Shown here piece after piece: positions 17,430-27,227 of a stretch of DNA of 64,000 nucleotides. Source of the DNA: Candidatus Ichthyocystis hellenicum (GTDB taxonomy: Bacteria; Pseudomonadota; Gammaproteobacteria; Burkholderiales; 2013Ark19i); the NCBI RefSeq assembly GCF_001460935.1, contig NZ_LN906597.1, forward strand, positions 1,942,314 to 2,006,313. Reading direction: 5' to 3'. The notes below the pieces were generated by a model, which made no database searches, was not told the DNA's origin, and saw nothing but the letters and a program-made list of their open reading frames with translations. Position 1 is the first letter of the stretch, and the number at the start of each line of letters is the position of its first letter. The position numbers and the translations under genes were made by a program.

Positions 17430-18644
17430 ATGAATAGTGTTAATCCTAACCAAGAAAGAGGGATATCGCAAAATGCACAGACTGATGCTTCAGGTGGTGC
17501 TGAAGGTGGTGTGAGCGTTTCTTCTGACAGTGAGAGCGAAAAACCAAGAGCCTCTTCATCTTCTTCAGTGGAATCATCACCTTCCTATGAGCTCAACATT
17601 TCTGTTGGAAATAGAGAATTACAAAACAGAGCAGCTACAAATGTCCAATCAGAAAATAGTGACATGTATGATGATCATATCTATGAAGAATTATCATATT
17701 CCTTTGAAAATCGAGCTAAGGGAGCTAAGGGAGCTAAGGGTAGATTAGCTAAGATAAGAGAGAAGATAAAAAGTGGCGCTAATAAATTACGAACACGAAT
17801 CATGGGTGCTAATCATAAATCTAAATCTGAGCCTAATATTCCATCAAAATTGGGAGTTTCATCAAAATTGGGTAAATCCGATATCAGAGAACGTTCTCAA
17901 AGCGCTCCAGACCTTTCCCCAAGAAACAATGATGTAATCGGAGAAAGCACGTTTCATCCAAGTGAGGAACATATATACGAATCCATTGATTCTGTGTACC
18001 AAGAATCACAAGGTGGAAATTCTACATACTATGGGTCTGCTCTCTCCAATCTAAGTAGCAGAAGCATGCTTGAAGAAGAAGCTTATATAAACACTGGTAT
18101 CAGAGAACGATCACAAAGTGCTCCAGATCTTTCCCCAAGAAACAATGATGTACTCAGAGAAAGCGCGCTTTCAGCTATGGAGCACACATATGAATCCATT
18201 GATTCCGTATACCTAGAATCACAAGATAACGGTTCCGAATATTATGAATCTGCGCTCTCCAGTCAAGAATCACAAGATGGGAATTCTACATATTATGGGT
18301 CTGCGCGTTCTGTTATAAGTAACGACAGCATTCTTGACGAATACGATGAAACCGCTAGTGTGAACAGCGCATCAATTCCATCTGATGGGGAGGTAGCTAT
18401 TGATTCTGTGCTCCAAAACAGTCCTGTGGAAGAAGAAGCAACTCCTATATATCAAAATTATCCCGTGGAAGCAGAAGCAGATTCTTCATATCAAAACTAT
18501 CCTGTGGAAGCAGAAACAGATTCTGCATACCAAAACTATCCTGTGGAAATAGAAACGACAGAATATTCTCATCCTAGAAGCAGTAACACGCCTCGTCCTA
18601 TGTATCCAAGAAAAAATGAAGCAAAAGATGATACGTTGCCATAA
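17430..18644 (+). CDS. motif-array protein with RSxSxP (14-3-3-like) and Tyr repeats (putative effector)
   Basis: 404 residues, low complexity. The leader is MNSVNPNQERG. After an acidic HIYEELSYS motif comes a basic segment (AKGAKGRLAKIREKIKSGANK cut by short linkers, about 92-125), then KSKSEPNIPS (about 131-140). RERSQSAPDLSPRNND occurs twice (RSQSAP at 155-160 and 227-232), exactly the known mode-I 14-3-3 consensus RSxSxP. HIYESIDSVY/TYESIDSVY and TYYGSA units follow, then a 13-residue YQNYPVEAE array (about 340-375). IYEEL resembles Src-family SH2 ligands. The C-terminal tail lacks the strong basic ending of its paralogues. GAAAGAATAAAATG gives the start context. It is paralogous to 20235-21473 (shared SEPNIPSK and SQSAPD blocks). 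I infer a secreted scaffold mimic. Confidence 0.82.
   Translation: MNSVNPNQERGISQNAQTDASGGAEGGVSVSSDSESEKPRASSSSSVESSPSYELNISVGNRELQNRAATNVQSENSDMYDDHIYEELSYSFENRAKGAKGAKGRLAKIREKIKSGANKLRTRIMGANHKSKSEPNIPSKLGVSSKLGKSDIRERSQSAPDLSPRNNDVIGESTFHPSEEHIYESIDSVYQESQGGNSTYYGSALSNLSSRSMLEEEAYINTGIRERSQSAPDLSPRNNDVLRESALSAMEHTYESIDSVYLESQDNGSEYYESALSSQESQDGNSTYYGSARSVISNDSILDEYDETASVNSASIPSDGEVAIDSVLQNSPVEEEATPIYQNYPVEAEADSSYQNYPVEAETDSAYQNYPVEIETTEYSHPRSSNTPRPMYPRKNEAKDDTLP
18440..18555. repeat. 39-bp tandem repeat encoding YQNYPVEAE
   Basis: Three 39-bp in-frame units encode YQNYPVE(A/I)E followed by short acidic linkers, near the C-terminus of the plus-strand gene. Confidence 0.8.
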
Positions 18645-20234
18645 AAATCAGATGTAGCAAACAAAGATTATAGGACCCGCTCAAAGAGCTCCACTTCCTA
18701 GGCAGGCAACATGAAACTAAGCATAAAATTAGTAACAATCTCTAGTATTATAAAAATGATTCTAAGTATGCAACAAAATGAGAAATCTGTGGTATATCCA
18801 CCTTTTGTATAAATTATAGCTATAGATACAGCGCCGCACGATACGCATGGTGTCACGTACAAACATGCAATTTTAAATAATTGAAGGACCATTTATTTTT
18901 TACGAAAAGCACAGTACCCTCTCTTATACCTATAACAACCACAAGTTCATCATCACCCCCCTGAACATTATTGTTGATGAAATTCAACTGGGCCAGTAGC
19001 ATAGTCGCATAAGAATAAAATCAACAGAGAACTTAGGAGGAGACAACACTATCTATGATATTAACTGTCACTATAATAGGAATACACGTTATTGGACTTT
19101 CCAGGTAATCCTTGAACTGCTGGTAGGAATAGCTACGTAATTACAAATATGATAGCTTGCCGACCAAGAAACTATAAAAATTAACTTCTCAATCATTAAT
19201 CCATTATCATTAACCACATAATGTACAGTTATCTTTCGATAATAAGTCATCAATGATCATTGGAAAGCTATGCCCAAAAAATATCAATAACTCCTGAAGA
19301 TTTTTTATACCATCTCATAGAATATCAATATTATTTATCACGTCAAAACACATAATAATCTAAAATTGGTCTGCTAATCAATAAAAAATACATTATTTAC
19401 ATTTACCCATATCCTACAACTATACCTGCTATAAAACAGATATATTTTATGGATGGAATAATACAAAACATCCACTATAAATTACTAAAAAATTTTTAAT
19501 ATAATTTCAAACTCTCAAAAATTTCATACAAAAATTAAACTGTTGGAATAATATTAGGGACATTTTTTATGTGGGTAACCTCCACCTTATAAAACAAAAC
19601 TCACCCAATATGATAATAGATCAAAACCTCTACTGAATTTGAGCAAGAGCAGTATCATGAGTTACATCAGGAACAAACGGGCTATTATGATATAACTTGC
19701 AATCTAATTCATAAGGAAAAATATATATATTTATTTTTATAAAAAAATTACAAAATTGGATATTAACATCAATAAAAGTCGATCCTAAAAATACGTTAAT
19801 TATAAGCCAATCATCCGTAGATATGTGCGTGTAAATAGATTAAATCAACTTCAATAATATTAATTTATCAGGTAAAAGTAGCAAGATTTCCTTATATAAT
19901 TCTATTGCTAGTTGCAACTTTTCTGATACTATCAAATAAATATTTCTATCTAATACATATACATACCTATTGAAAAATATTATACATTTTTATCTCAATA
20001 TAATTTATCAAAAATACCATAAATAAAGTGAACTACGGAAACAACAAAACGTCAATACCACATGAACTCAGAGATAGATAAAAACCAACATTTTATCCTT
20101 CCGTCAAAACGAAATTTAATTTATGTGAGCACTATATTGAATCTACCTGGAAACATTTCTAGGTAAAAAATTGTACAACAAAATAAAAATATGTTGACTA
20201 ACCCATTTAATTATTATGATTACGAGAGAATAAA
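18645..20234. other. gene-free region containing a decayed gene copy
   Basis: About 1.6 kb of A/C-rich sequence. Only the part from about 19800 onward can be aligned, to the 910-residue gene and its 3' flank. The earlier part holds nothing I recognise. Confidence 0.5.
19800..19945 (+). pseudogene. relic of a second copy of the 910-residue gene
   Basis: Aligns with about 15170-15300 of the intact gene: the string GGTAAAAGTAGCA..TCC..TATATAATTC..TTGCTAGTTGC..TTTTCTGATACT follows GGTAAAAATAACA..TCTCTATATGATTC..TTGCTAGTTGCC..TTTTCTGATACT with small indels. The frame is broken and most of the gene is deleted. The 3' flank homology then continues at 19960-20105. Confidence 0.75.
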
Positions 20235-21473
20235 ATGGATAATATTAATGCTGACAGAGGAAGTAGAGAAAGAGAAAACAGAGTTCAACAAAATACACAG
20301 GAAGTTACTGAAAGTAACATAGGAGTTTCTTCTGACAATAAAAGCAAAGCATCAAGATCGACTTCATCTTATCGAGGAGGTGCATCATCTTCCTCCAGAT
20401 TAAATATTCGTGTTGGGAATATGGGACCACAAGACTCGGCTGAAGCAAGCAGCTCTCGAGGGGACCACGGCCCCGGAGACTCACCAGACACTAGGAGTAA
20501 TGGTAAGGGAAAATTAGGAAAAGTGATGCATAAGATAAGAAACCATTTCGGTAAATTACGAACAAAAACTTCGGGCACTAATCATAGGTCTGAATCAGAA
20601 CCTAATATTCCATCAAAAGCAGGCGTGTCAAATTTCAGAGAGTACTCACAAAGTGCTCCAGATATTTCTTCAAGAGAAAATGCTAGCAAACCTGAATCAA
20701 GACTTGAAAAAATTAAATTAAAATTATCAAAACTATCCAATTCAATAGAATTTAAATTTCCCACTCGTGGAAAGAAAGAAACCCCAAGTCCAGGAAATAA
20801 AATGATGTATGGCACGCAAGAAAAACTAAACAGTGCTAGTAGTTATGCACACCAAGAATTAGATGATAGCTGTGATAGTGAATTCGATAGCTATGATAGT
20901 GAATTCGATAGCTATGATAGTGAACTCGATAGCTATGATAGTGAATTCGACGACAGTGACTTCGATAATAGCTCTGTATCTATATACGAAAATTGCCGTA
21001 CAGATACATCGTCCCCAATATATGACACCCCTCCTGAGACCCCTCCTTTACCGAATACAGGTAGAACACCGTCTCCAATATATGACACCCCTCCTTTACA
21101 GAATACAGGTAGAACACCATCTCCAATATATGACACCCCTCCTTTACAGAATACAGGTAGAACACCATCTCCAATATATGACACCCCTCCTTTACAGAAA
21201 ATAGATGCTGCCACAAACCAAGTCCGTGGTAATCGTCATTTGGCAAGTAATGGGGAACGTATATACGCTGAAATCGAACCTACAGGCAACGAACAAGAAC
21301 ATTCAACTGTGGGAATGGAAGCAACAAATACAGTGGTGGGCGAATCCCCTCGTTCCATGCACGATGCCCCTCCTCTTCTACCAGAAAGAAATAAGGTTGG
21401 AGGCCAGGCAGAAGCAGATGCTGCGTTGTTAACCAAGAAAAAACGTAGAGGTTTTCTGAGATTTAAGAAATAG
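20235..21473 (+). CDS. motif-array protein with SPIYDTPP repeats and RSxSxP (putative effector)
   Basis: 412 residues, paralogue of 17430-18644. The leader is MDNINADRGS. A basic segment (KGKLGKVMHKIRNHFGKLR, about 90-110) precedes RSESEPNIPSK (RSESEP at 118-123, an exact 14-3-3 mode-I consensus) and EYSQSAPDIS. Then come SYDSEFD acidic repeats (about 210-240), four SPIYDTPP units (about 258-322), ERIYAEIEP (EPIYA-like, about 337-345), and a strongly basic C-terminus (KKKRRGFLRFKK). SPIYDTPP combines a YDxP SH2-type site with a following PP. The basic tail is typical of type IV-secreted substrates, an inference here. GAGAGAATAAAATG is the start context. It is the last plus-strand gene before the right arm of the inverted repeat. 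Confidence 0.82.
   Translation: MDNINADRGSRERENRVQQNTQEVTESNIGVSSDNKSKASRSTSSYRGGASSSSRLNIRVGNMGPQDSAEASSSRGDHGPGDSPDTRSNGKGKLGKVMHKIRNHFGKLRTKTSGTNHRSESEPNIPSKAGVSNFREYSQSAPDISSRENASKPESRLEKIKLKLSKLSNSIEFKFPTRGKKETPSPGNKMMYGTQEKLNSASSYAHQELDDSCDSEFDSYDSEFDSYDSELDSYDSEFDDSDFDNSSVSIYENCRTDTSSPIYDTPPETPPLPNTGRTPSPIYDTPPLQNTGRTPSPIYDTPPLQNTGRTPSPIYDTPPLQKIDAATNQVRGNRHLASNGERIYAEIEPTGNEQEHSTVGMEATNTVVGESPRSMHDAPPLLPERNKVGGQAEADAALLTKKKRRGFLRFKK
20862..20962. repeat. 21-bp tandem repeat encoding SYDSEFD
   Basis: About four near-perfect 21-bp units (GATAGCTATGATAGTGAATTC) encode an acidic SYDSEFD array. Confidence 0.9.
21005..21202. repeat. 48-bp tandem repeat encoding SPIYDTPP
   Basis: Four 48-bp units, the last three nearly identical, each encoding PIYDTPPLQNTGRTPS. 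The first unit is a variant with PPETPPLP. Confidence 0.9.
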
Positions 21474-23514
21474 AACATATTATGATCAAAGTAGCATCAG
21501 AAAATAGGAAATAAAAATTTAATCTTAATGTCAAACTTGATTATCAGTAAGAACAGCTATCAATGGTAAAATACATTAAAGTGTGGAACAAAGGCACATT
21601 ATAATAGACTTACCTTTTATATAAATATAATTGTGAATAATACATCACATGTTGCCACAGAAGCACCTATGAGTTTTAATAAAATATCATTTATTTTTAT
21701 TAAAATAATTGCTTGTATTATTATCCGTGATTCTATGTCAATACATTATGAATAAAATCTGTATAAATTGGTAAAATATAGTAGCACAACAACTAGATTA
21801 AACTCATACCTCTCTTAGAAAATAATTATCTATTTATTAATCTGTTTAATTAAGTTAAAACAAAACGACCTCTAGAAATCACAACGCACTAACGACACAC
21901 AGATGTACGATCAGAAATAGTTCTACTCAGAATAGCATAAATAGCTCTTATTATCTACGACGTTAATATCAACCATTATCTAGAAAGCGCAATTTATCAC
22001 AAACAAGTCCGTTACAGCAGTTTATGCAGCAACATATAACAGTGAAGGTCGCACAAAAAATTTATGTTGCATTACCAATAAAAGTCAAAAAATATAATCA
22101 TCTCCGTCAGTATCTTATTATGACCTAGGTAGTTTTATAATTTTTGTCTACAGTGGAATAACACAAAACAAATCAATGAAAAAAGAAGGCAAAGAAACAC
22201 TTGTGAAAAATTTTAAATTTATATAAGAATGATATGAAAACCATTTCCAACAGATAAAAAGCAACACTGATATTCTCGGGATAATTAGATTAAAAAACAC
22301 ATTCATAACAAAAAAATAGTATAAATTTGGTAAGTCTAGCCTATATCTAAATTAATATAATTAAATCGAGATCAAATAAATACTAATCCTTCAGGATCCT
22401 TCAGGAACAAAAATAAGTTTATCAAATCCTAAACTAAATGTGTATAGTCTAATTACAGAGTAGTAAAATATACACCTAAGAGAAGAAGGTTATTCAAAAA
22501 CACATATATCGACATAGAAGAAATACCCCTTCTATCTTACGATACAGGAAAATAAATAACATCCGGCAATTACGTAGATAGAAACTCAGAGAAATCCGTG
22601 AAAAAATTTATATTTAGCACTGTAATAATCACACGACAGCACCCATTAGCAATACAGTTTAGAGATTCCTAATCTCTACTTCTGATCATGTCACCACCAG
22701 TAGTACACACCAAGGTATCGCATAATAATCTTAAATAATAACATTAGAGCAAATAAGATAATTTACCAGAAAAATAAACTTCCTATAAACCCAACCATAA
22801 ACCCTCATTCTAAAAATCCACTCTGATCAAAAAACTCGCACCATAAAAATTTGTTGTAAATCAATAATAAAACTTATTTCAAAGCCACGTTCTAAAATAA
22901 AAATCCACAGAAGTCACCACAACATTCAACAAAAAACAGCCAAACACAAGTAATAAATTATCACTAATATTACAATCTAGATAAATTTATTTAATCTAAT
23001 CTAAAACGAAATTTAAATTTCCCAAAAAGTAGCACATAAAGGATGCACCTTTATCATTAGTGAATTAAAAATAAGCGCACTAAGTTTATTATGTTTGATT
23101 TTATTCTTATCGAAATAAATAATTAATTTTCACAATGGGTGGTCACAATGGGAACTTTTCTAGCACTTAATAATATTATTTAGTGATATAAATTATGGGC
23201 ATACTTAATTATGAGCATACTTTCTAGACAAAGTTATTGTATTAAGCAAGAAATTGAAAAACGACTCCCAGAAAACAATTGAGATAAAGAATGGTATGAA
23301 TAATTTTACCACCCACTAGCATAATTATAGAGATTTATTAATATAAATCTTTTATAGGGATTGGCAATTTTAGGCTTTGTCATGTATTTTTCTTATAAGG
23401 TATTACTCAGAGGTAGTAGTTATTTTTTAGCCTATATAATTTTTTCATCATTTGCTTGATTAAATCATTGATATTTAATAAATCTGAGATCTATTTTCAT
23501 TGCTTTCCAATGTA
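21474..23514. other. 2-kb gene-free region with right arm of inverted repeat
   Basis: A/C-rich on the plus strand and G-poor (22801-22860 has 15 C and 4 G by my count). No gene seen. The 127-bp arm lies at 23199-23325. 23150-23190 resembles the reverse complement of 7490-7545, so the arm extends into a decayed upstream region of the block A family. Confidence 0.55.
23199..23325 (-). repeat. 127-bp perfect inverted repeat, right arm
   Basis: Exact reverse complement of 10441-10567. In this orientation a plus-strand gene would be expected to start just right of it, but none does; the minus-strand block C begins instead. This fits an inversion or rearrangement breakpoint. Confidence 0.93.
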
Positions 23515-24636
23515 TTAGTAATATTTGCTACTTAATTCTTCCTCTAATATTTTCTCTAAGTATTTCTTAGAATAGTATAATATTTTTTTCATAGAACTCC
23601 CTCTGCAAACAATAATTATGTTATCTTCAATTACGCTGGCGCTGGGGTTTTTTGTCATATATTCCATGATTTTTTCTTCTAGTTGTTCTTTCGATTGTTT
23701 TATAAAATCTCTGACATGTCTTGGTGTGGTATTATTACGCCTCAATTCTCGTAATCCCATTTTTGAATTATTCTCTACAGTGAAAATAATATCATCTAAT
23801 TCTTCACTTATACTACTTAATACCATTTCCCCAAGAAATGTATCAAATGCAAATGATATGCAACATTCTTCGTCTTGTCCTAAGTTGTCAAAAATATCAA
23901 CAAATTTTGACAATATGTATTCATAATTTTCTGTTATATGCTCAACATAGAGATCACTAAATGTAGCAAATGAAATTTTTTTCTCATAAAAATGTGCCGC
24001 AAGATTTTTTTTAATGCACTGCTTTTTATGTAGATCACCTATTTTTATGAATATACTGTTTACTAAATCAAATTTGTTATCATCTTCAAGTATGGTTTCT
24101 TTTATTTTTTTGATTATGGTTCCCTTAATATCAGTGCTACTCTCACATTTATTAAGTAAGTATATTATTTCGTGTTTTGCAAGACGGATCGCCTTTTTTG
24201 AAATTTTTTCATTTACAAATTTTATCATTAAATTATTAAGTACTTCAAATGGATAATAAGTTGAGGCTTCTCCAGAAAGTATAGATAAAAATTCTTTTTT
24301 TTCTTCCCACGATCCACAATTTATTTCATTTAGTTTTTTTGCAAATGAATTGAGTAAAGGGTTAATAATCGATTTTGATTTATTATTGATTTCCGACTCC
24401 CACTTTTTATAGATAAGGATCCTTCTGAGTTCAGCCGGAGATGGTGGTCTATTTAATCTATCGTAGCTATAACCATAACTTTTTTCCCTAATAGGTTCTT
24501 TTGTTTTGATTATTTCTAATAAGGTATTTATTCTTACATCAAAGGTAGAGTTTGATTCACAAACTTTTTTTTCCTCTTCTTTATTTTCTAAGTCATAATA
24601 TTCATAAGAAGATGATAAAGTGGGTTGATTAATCAC
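23515..24636 (-). CDS. block C paralogue 1, uncharacterised
   Basis: 373 residues; I do not recognise the family outside this window. It shares the signature of its six neighbours: a Tyr-rich N-terminus, YKKWESEIN, INCGSWEEKKEFLSILSGE, YPF, then a helical middle, DEECCISFAFDTFLGEMV, and a C-terminal KKxLYYSKKYLEEKI-like segment. No membrane segment or signal peptide is apparent. The start is a GTG at 24636 with GGAAG upstream, chosen because the opening MINQ matches MVNQ/MINS of the paralogues. It is the shortest copy, missing part of the loop before the C-terminal domain. Confidence 0.8.
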   Translation of the reverse strand: MINQPTLSSSYEYYDLENKEEEKKVCESNSTFDVRINTLLEIIKTKEPIREKSYGYSYDRLNRPPSPAELRRILIYKKWESEINNKSKSIINPLLNSFAKKLNEINCGSWEEKKEFLSILSGEASTYYPFEVLNNLMIKFVNEKISKKAIRLAKHEIIYLLNKCESSTDIKGTIIKKIKETILEDDNKFDLVNSIFIKIGDLHKKQCIKKNLAAHFYEKKISFATFSDLYVEHITENYEYILSKFVDIFDNLGQDEECCISFAFDTFLGEMVLSSISEELDDIIFTVENNSKMGLRELRRNNTTPRHVRDFIKQSKEQLEEKIMEYMTKNPSASVIEDNIIIVCRGSSMKKILYYSKKYLEKILEEELSSKYY

Positions 24637-24865
24637 AATTTTATCTTCCTTTGCACTAATATACCTTGCTTGAAAAAAAGAAGGTAAAGCATAAGCACAA
24701 GTTCTGCAGTTTTTGTGCTCAACAAATTATTTTGTTCCAATTAGTATTTTTAATAATTAATATCGAAAGCGAACTTATTTTTCTCTTCTAAATCACGATC
24801 ACCATATAGAGATGATGGTGATTTAATTATACTTTACAAAAAATGTATGTGCAATCCTGAGCATG

Positions 24866-24884
24866 GCGTTACAGTAATTAAAGT
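24866..24884 (-). promoter_or_regulatory. shared upstream motif of block C (copy 1)
   Basis: Minus-strand CTTTAATTACTGTAACGC. Related sequences precede the other block C genes. Here it is about 230 bp upstream of the start, further than in the others. Confidence 0.4.
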
Positions 24885-25032
24885 TTAAATCTGGGATGGT
24901 GGTAGTACTACATTATATAGTAGATGTATATCAATATAAAATTTTTATTTATACTTCCTAAGTTAATAACTTTAAATTTCGTGCTTTATTTTTTATAAAG
25001 TATGATTTCTAGAAGTAAGAAAGTTGATTAAA

Positions 25033-25074
25033 ATGTTTATGTTTATGTTTATGTTTATGTTTATGTTTATGTTT
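25033..25074. repeat. (ATGTTT)7 microsatellite
   Basis: Seven perfect hexanucleotide copies between two block C genes, about 400 bp upstream of the gene ending at 23515 and beyond the stop of the gene at 25590. Confidence 0.95.
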
Positions 25075-25589
25075 TATGGTGTTTTTTTGTTTTCTTAATT
25101 TCACTTTTTAATGCATCTATAAATGTTATTATTGTCTAATAATAGATATTAAATTTTACTATATTAAGTAACTAGTAATTAAATAATTACTATGCTTCTC
25201 ACAATTTCTGCAGCGATTGCAATAATATCATTATATGTCTATGAATAGCAATTTAACTATGTCATCTAAAATATTAGCTAGTTGCGAAAAATAATTTTTT
25301 CTTGAATTTGTATGAATTACATATGTTAAGTTGTGGATGTTAATATTTATAATCCATAACTTAATATTTGAAATAAATCACATATATAATATATTTTTTT
25401 ACTATCGCACACACAAATTGTATTTACTATTTAATTCATTTTTTGTAAATGATGCTAGTGGAGTATTAATAGTAGGTAATTTTTCATTTTTTATAAATCG
25501 AACAATTTTTCCAATTTCCTTTGGAAGTGGTAGTATATTGTATTTACGCTGTACGAAACCTTGTTATATTTATATTTGAATGACATAAA

Positions 25590-26777
25590 TCAATAATTTC
25601 CATTAGCTGCTTTATTTCTGATATATGCTGTAATTTTTTCCTCTAAGTGTCTTGAAGAATAATATAATATTTTTTCCATACTATCTTTACCACAAGCAGT
25701 GACTGTTCCTCTTTCTATTACTACAGTATCACATTTTGTCATATAGTAATTAATCTGTTCTTCTAATTTCTTTCTAGATTCATTAATAAGGTACATAAAA
25801 TCACTAGAGTATTCTAAGATGCTAATATGGCTGTGGGCTGATTTACTTGCATTAAAAAATTTAATTTTTCTTGAAGATAATAAATCTTTTAGTAATTCTA
25901 TTAAATAAAATTCACTCATGTGTATAAAATTTCTTAGTTGTACTGCATTGTGATGTATAACAATTTCTCCAAATAATTTATCAAACACAAATGACATACA
26001 ACTTTCTTCGTCTCTTCCTATATTCTCAAATATCTCAATGGATTTCGATATGACAAAATCGTAATTTTTTGCTAAATGGCTATTATATAGATCATTAAAT
26101 ATAACAAATGGAGTTGTGTTCATGTTGTATACACCAAAATGAATACTTAATTCTTCTTTAACACATTGTTTCTTGTCGAAAGAAGAAATGACATCTGATA
26201 TGCTTGCTATTAATTCCAACTTTATATCTTCTTCATTTGTAATTTCTTCTACTTTTTTGTAGATTATATGTTTAAGCTCATTGTAACTTCTATCCTTACT
26301 ATTAGCTATATCTGTTGCTTCTTTTTTTGCATAACAAAGAGTTACTTCTGAAACTTTTTTGTCTACAAAATTTATCATTAAGTCATTGATAATTTTGAAT
26401 GGGTAATCGGATGCAATTTTTCCAGATATTGCATCTAAAAAACACTTTTTGTCTTCCAAAGATCCACAATTTATTCCACTTAGTTTAATTGCAAATGAGG
26501 AAAGTGAGCTCTCAATAATTAATTTAATAGCATTGTTAATTTCTGATCTCCATTTCTTATAATAACAAATACGCCTGATTTCACTCGTGTATTCTTTTTG
26601 TCCTAATGCATCACAATTGTAATACCAATAATGTTTGTACCTAATATGCTCATTAATTTTTATTATATCTAATAGTGCATTCACACTGACATTTTCAAAA
26701 GTACGTGTTTCATAATTTTCTTTAGTTTGTAAATCATAACATGTGCAAAAATATGATGGACTATATTGGTTAACCAT
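25590..26777 (-). CDS. block C paralogue 2, uncharacterised
   Basis: 395 residues. Closest in layout to the next gene at 27228: both open MVNQ, have YWYYNCDALGQ(K/T)EYxSEIRR near residue 48, the INCGS-EKKCFL-ISGxIASxYPFK core, and DEESCMSF in place of the DEECC found in others. The C-terminal domain has TVVIERGTVTACG and LYYSSRHLEEKI. It looks soluble and mainly helical. AAGGCG lies upstream of the ATG. Confidence 0.82.
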   Translation of the reverse strand: MVNQYSPSYFCTCYDLQTKENYETRTFENVSVNALLDIIKINEHIRYKHYWYYNCDALGQKEYTSEIRRICYYKKWRSEINNAIKLIIESSLSSFAIKLSGINCGSLEDKKCFLDAISGKIASDYPFKIINDLMINFVDKKVSEVTLCYAKKEATDIANSKDRSYNELKHIIYKKVEEITNEEDIKLELIASISDVISSFDKKQCVKEELSIHFGVYNMNTTPFVIFNDLYNSHLAKNYDFVISKSIEIFENIGRDEESCMSFVFDKLFGEIVIHHNAVQLRNFIHMSEFYLIELLKDLLSSRKIKFFNASKSAHSHISILEYSSDFMYLINESRKKLEEQINYYMTKCDTVVIERGTVTACGKDSMEKILYYSSRHLEEKITAYIRNKAANGNY

Positions 26778-27227
26778 GTATTAAATACGCCTTAAGAAAA
26801 AAATGTAGAAAAATTAAGGGTTGACAAAAACACCTTCGGCGAAGGTATCACAGTAATTAAAGTATACATAGTAAGTGCATTATGTCGAGTGAAGTTTTTT
26901 AAAGATATTGTTGTCTTGACTTTTAAATAGTGTGGTGTGTGGTACTTGTGAATAAAATCAAAGTGTTTTTATTGATTGACTTTTAGTTCAGCATAATTTT
27001 TTCTTCTTTTGGGTATTGGAATATATTATAAATTACAATTAAGTATTTTTGTGGACATACATAAATTTTTCAAAATCATTATGGTATTCATGTTGTGCGT
27101 GCCATGTATTAGTTTATCTCTTGCTATATCTATGGAGTAAGAATCCGCAATGTATAGATATTGTCTTTACGAAAATTTAAATTGTCTGAAGACATAAAAA
27201 TATATTACATGGTAAGTAATTTATTTC
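26778..27227. other. intergenic region with promoter-like motif and small hairpin
   Basis: Holds the shared motif at 26848-26866 and a short perfect hairpin (ACCTTC-GGC-GAAGGT) at about 26831-26846. The remainder is T-rich with no gene seen. Confidence 0.45.
26848..26866 (-). promoter_or_regulatory. shared upstream motif of block C (copy 2)
   Basis: Minus-strand ACTTTAATTACTGTGATAC, 71-89 bp upstream of the ATG at 26777, followed towards the gene by a 6-bp GC-rich hairpin. The recurrence upstream of paralogues suggests a promoter or operator. Confidence 0.5.

Larger units (their letters stand above)
24637..25589. other. gene-free region with hexanucleotide repeat and shared upstream motif
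   Basis: Contains the block C motif near 24866-24884 (minus-strand ACTTTAATTACTGT) and an (ATGTTT)7 tract. I see no supported gene. Confidence 0.5.
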
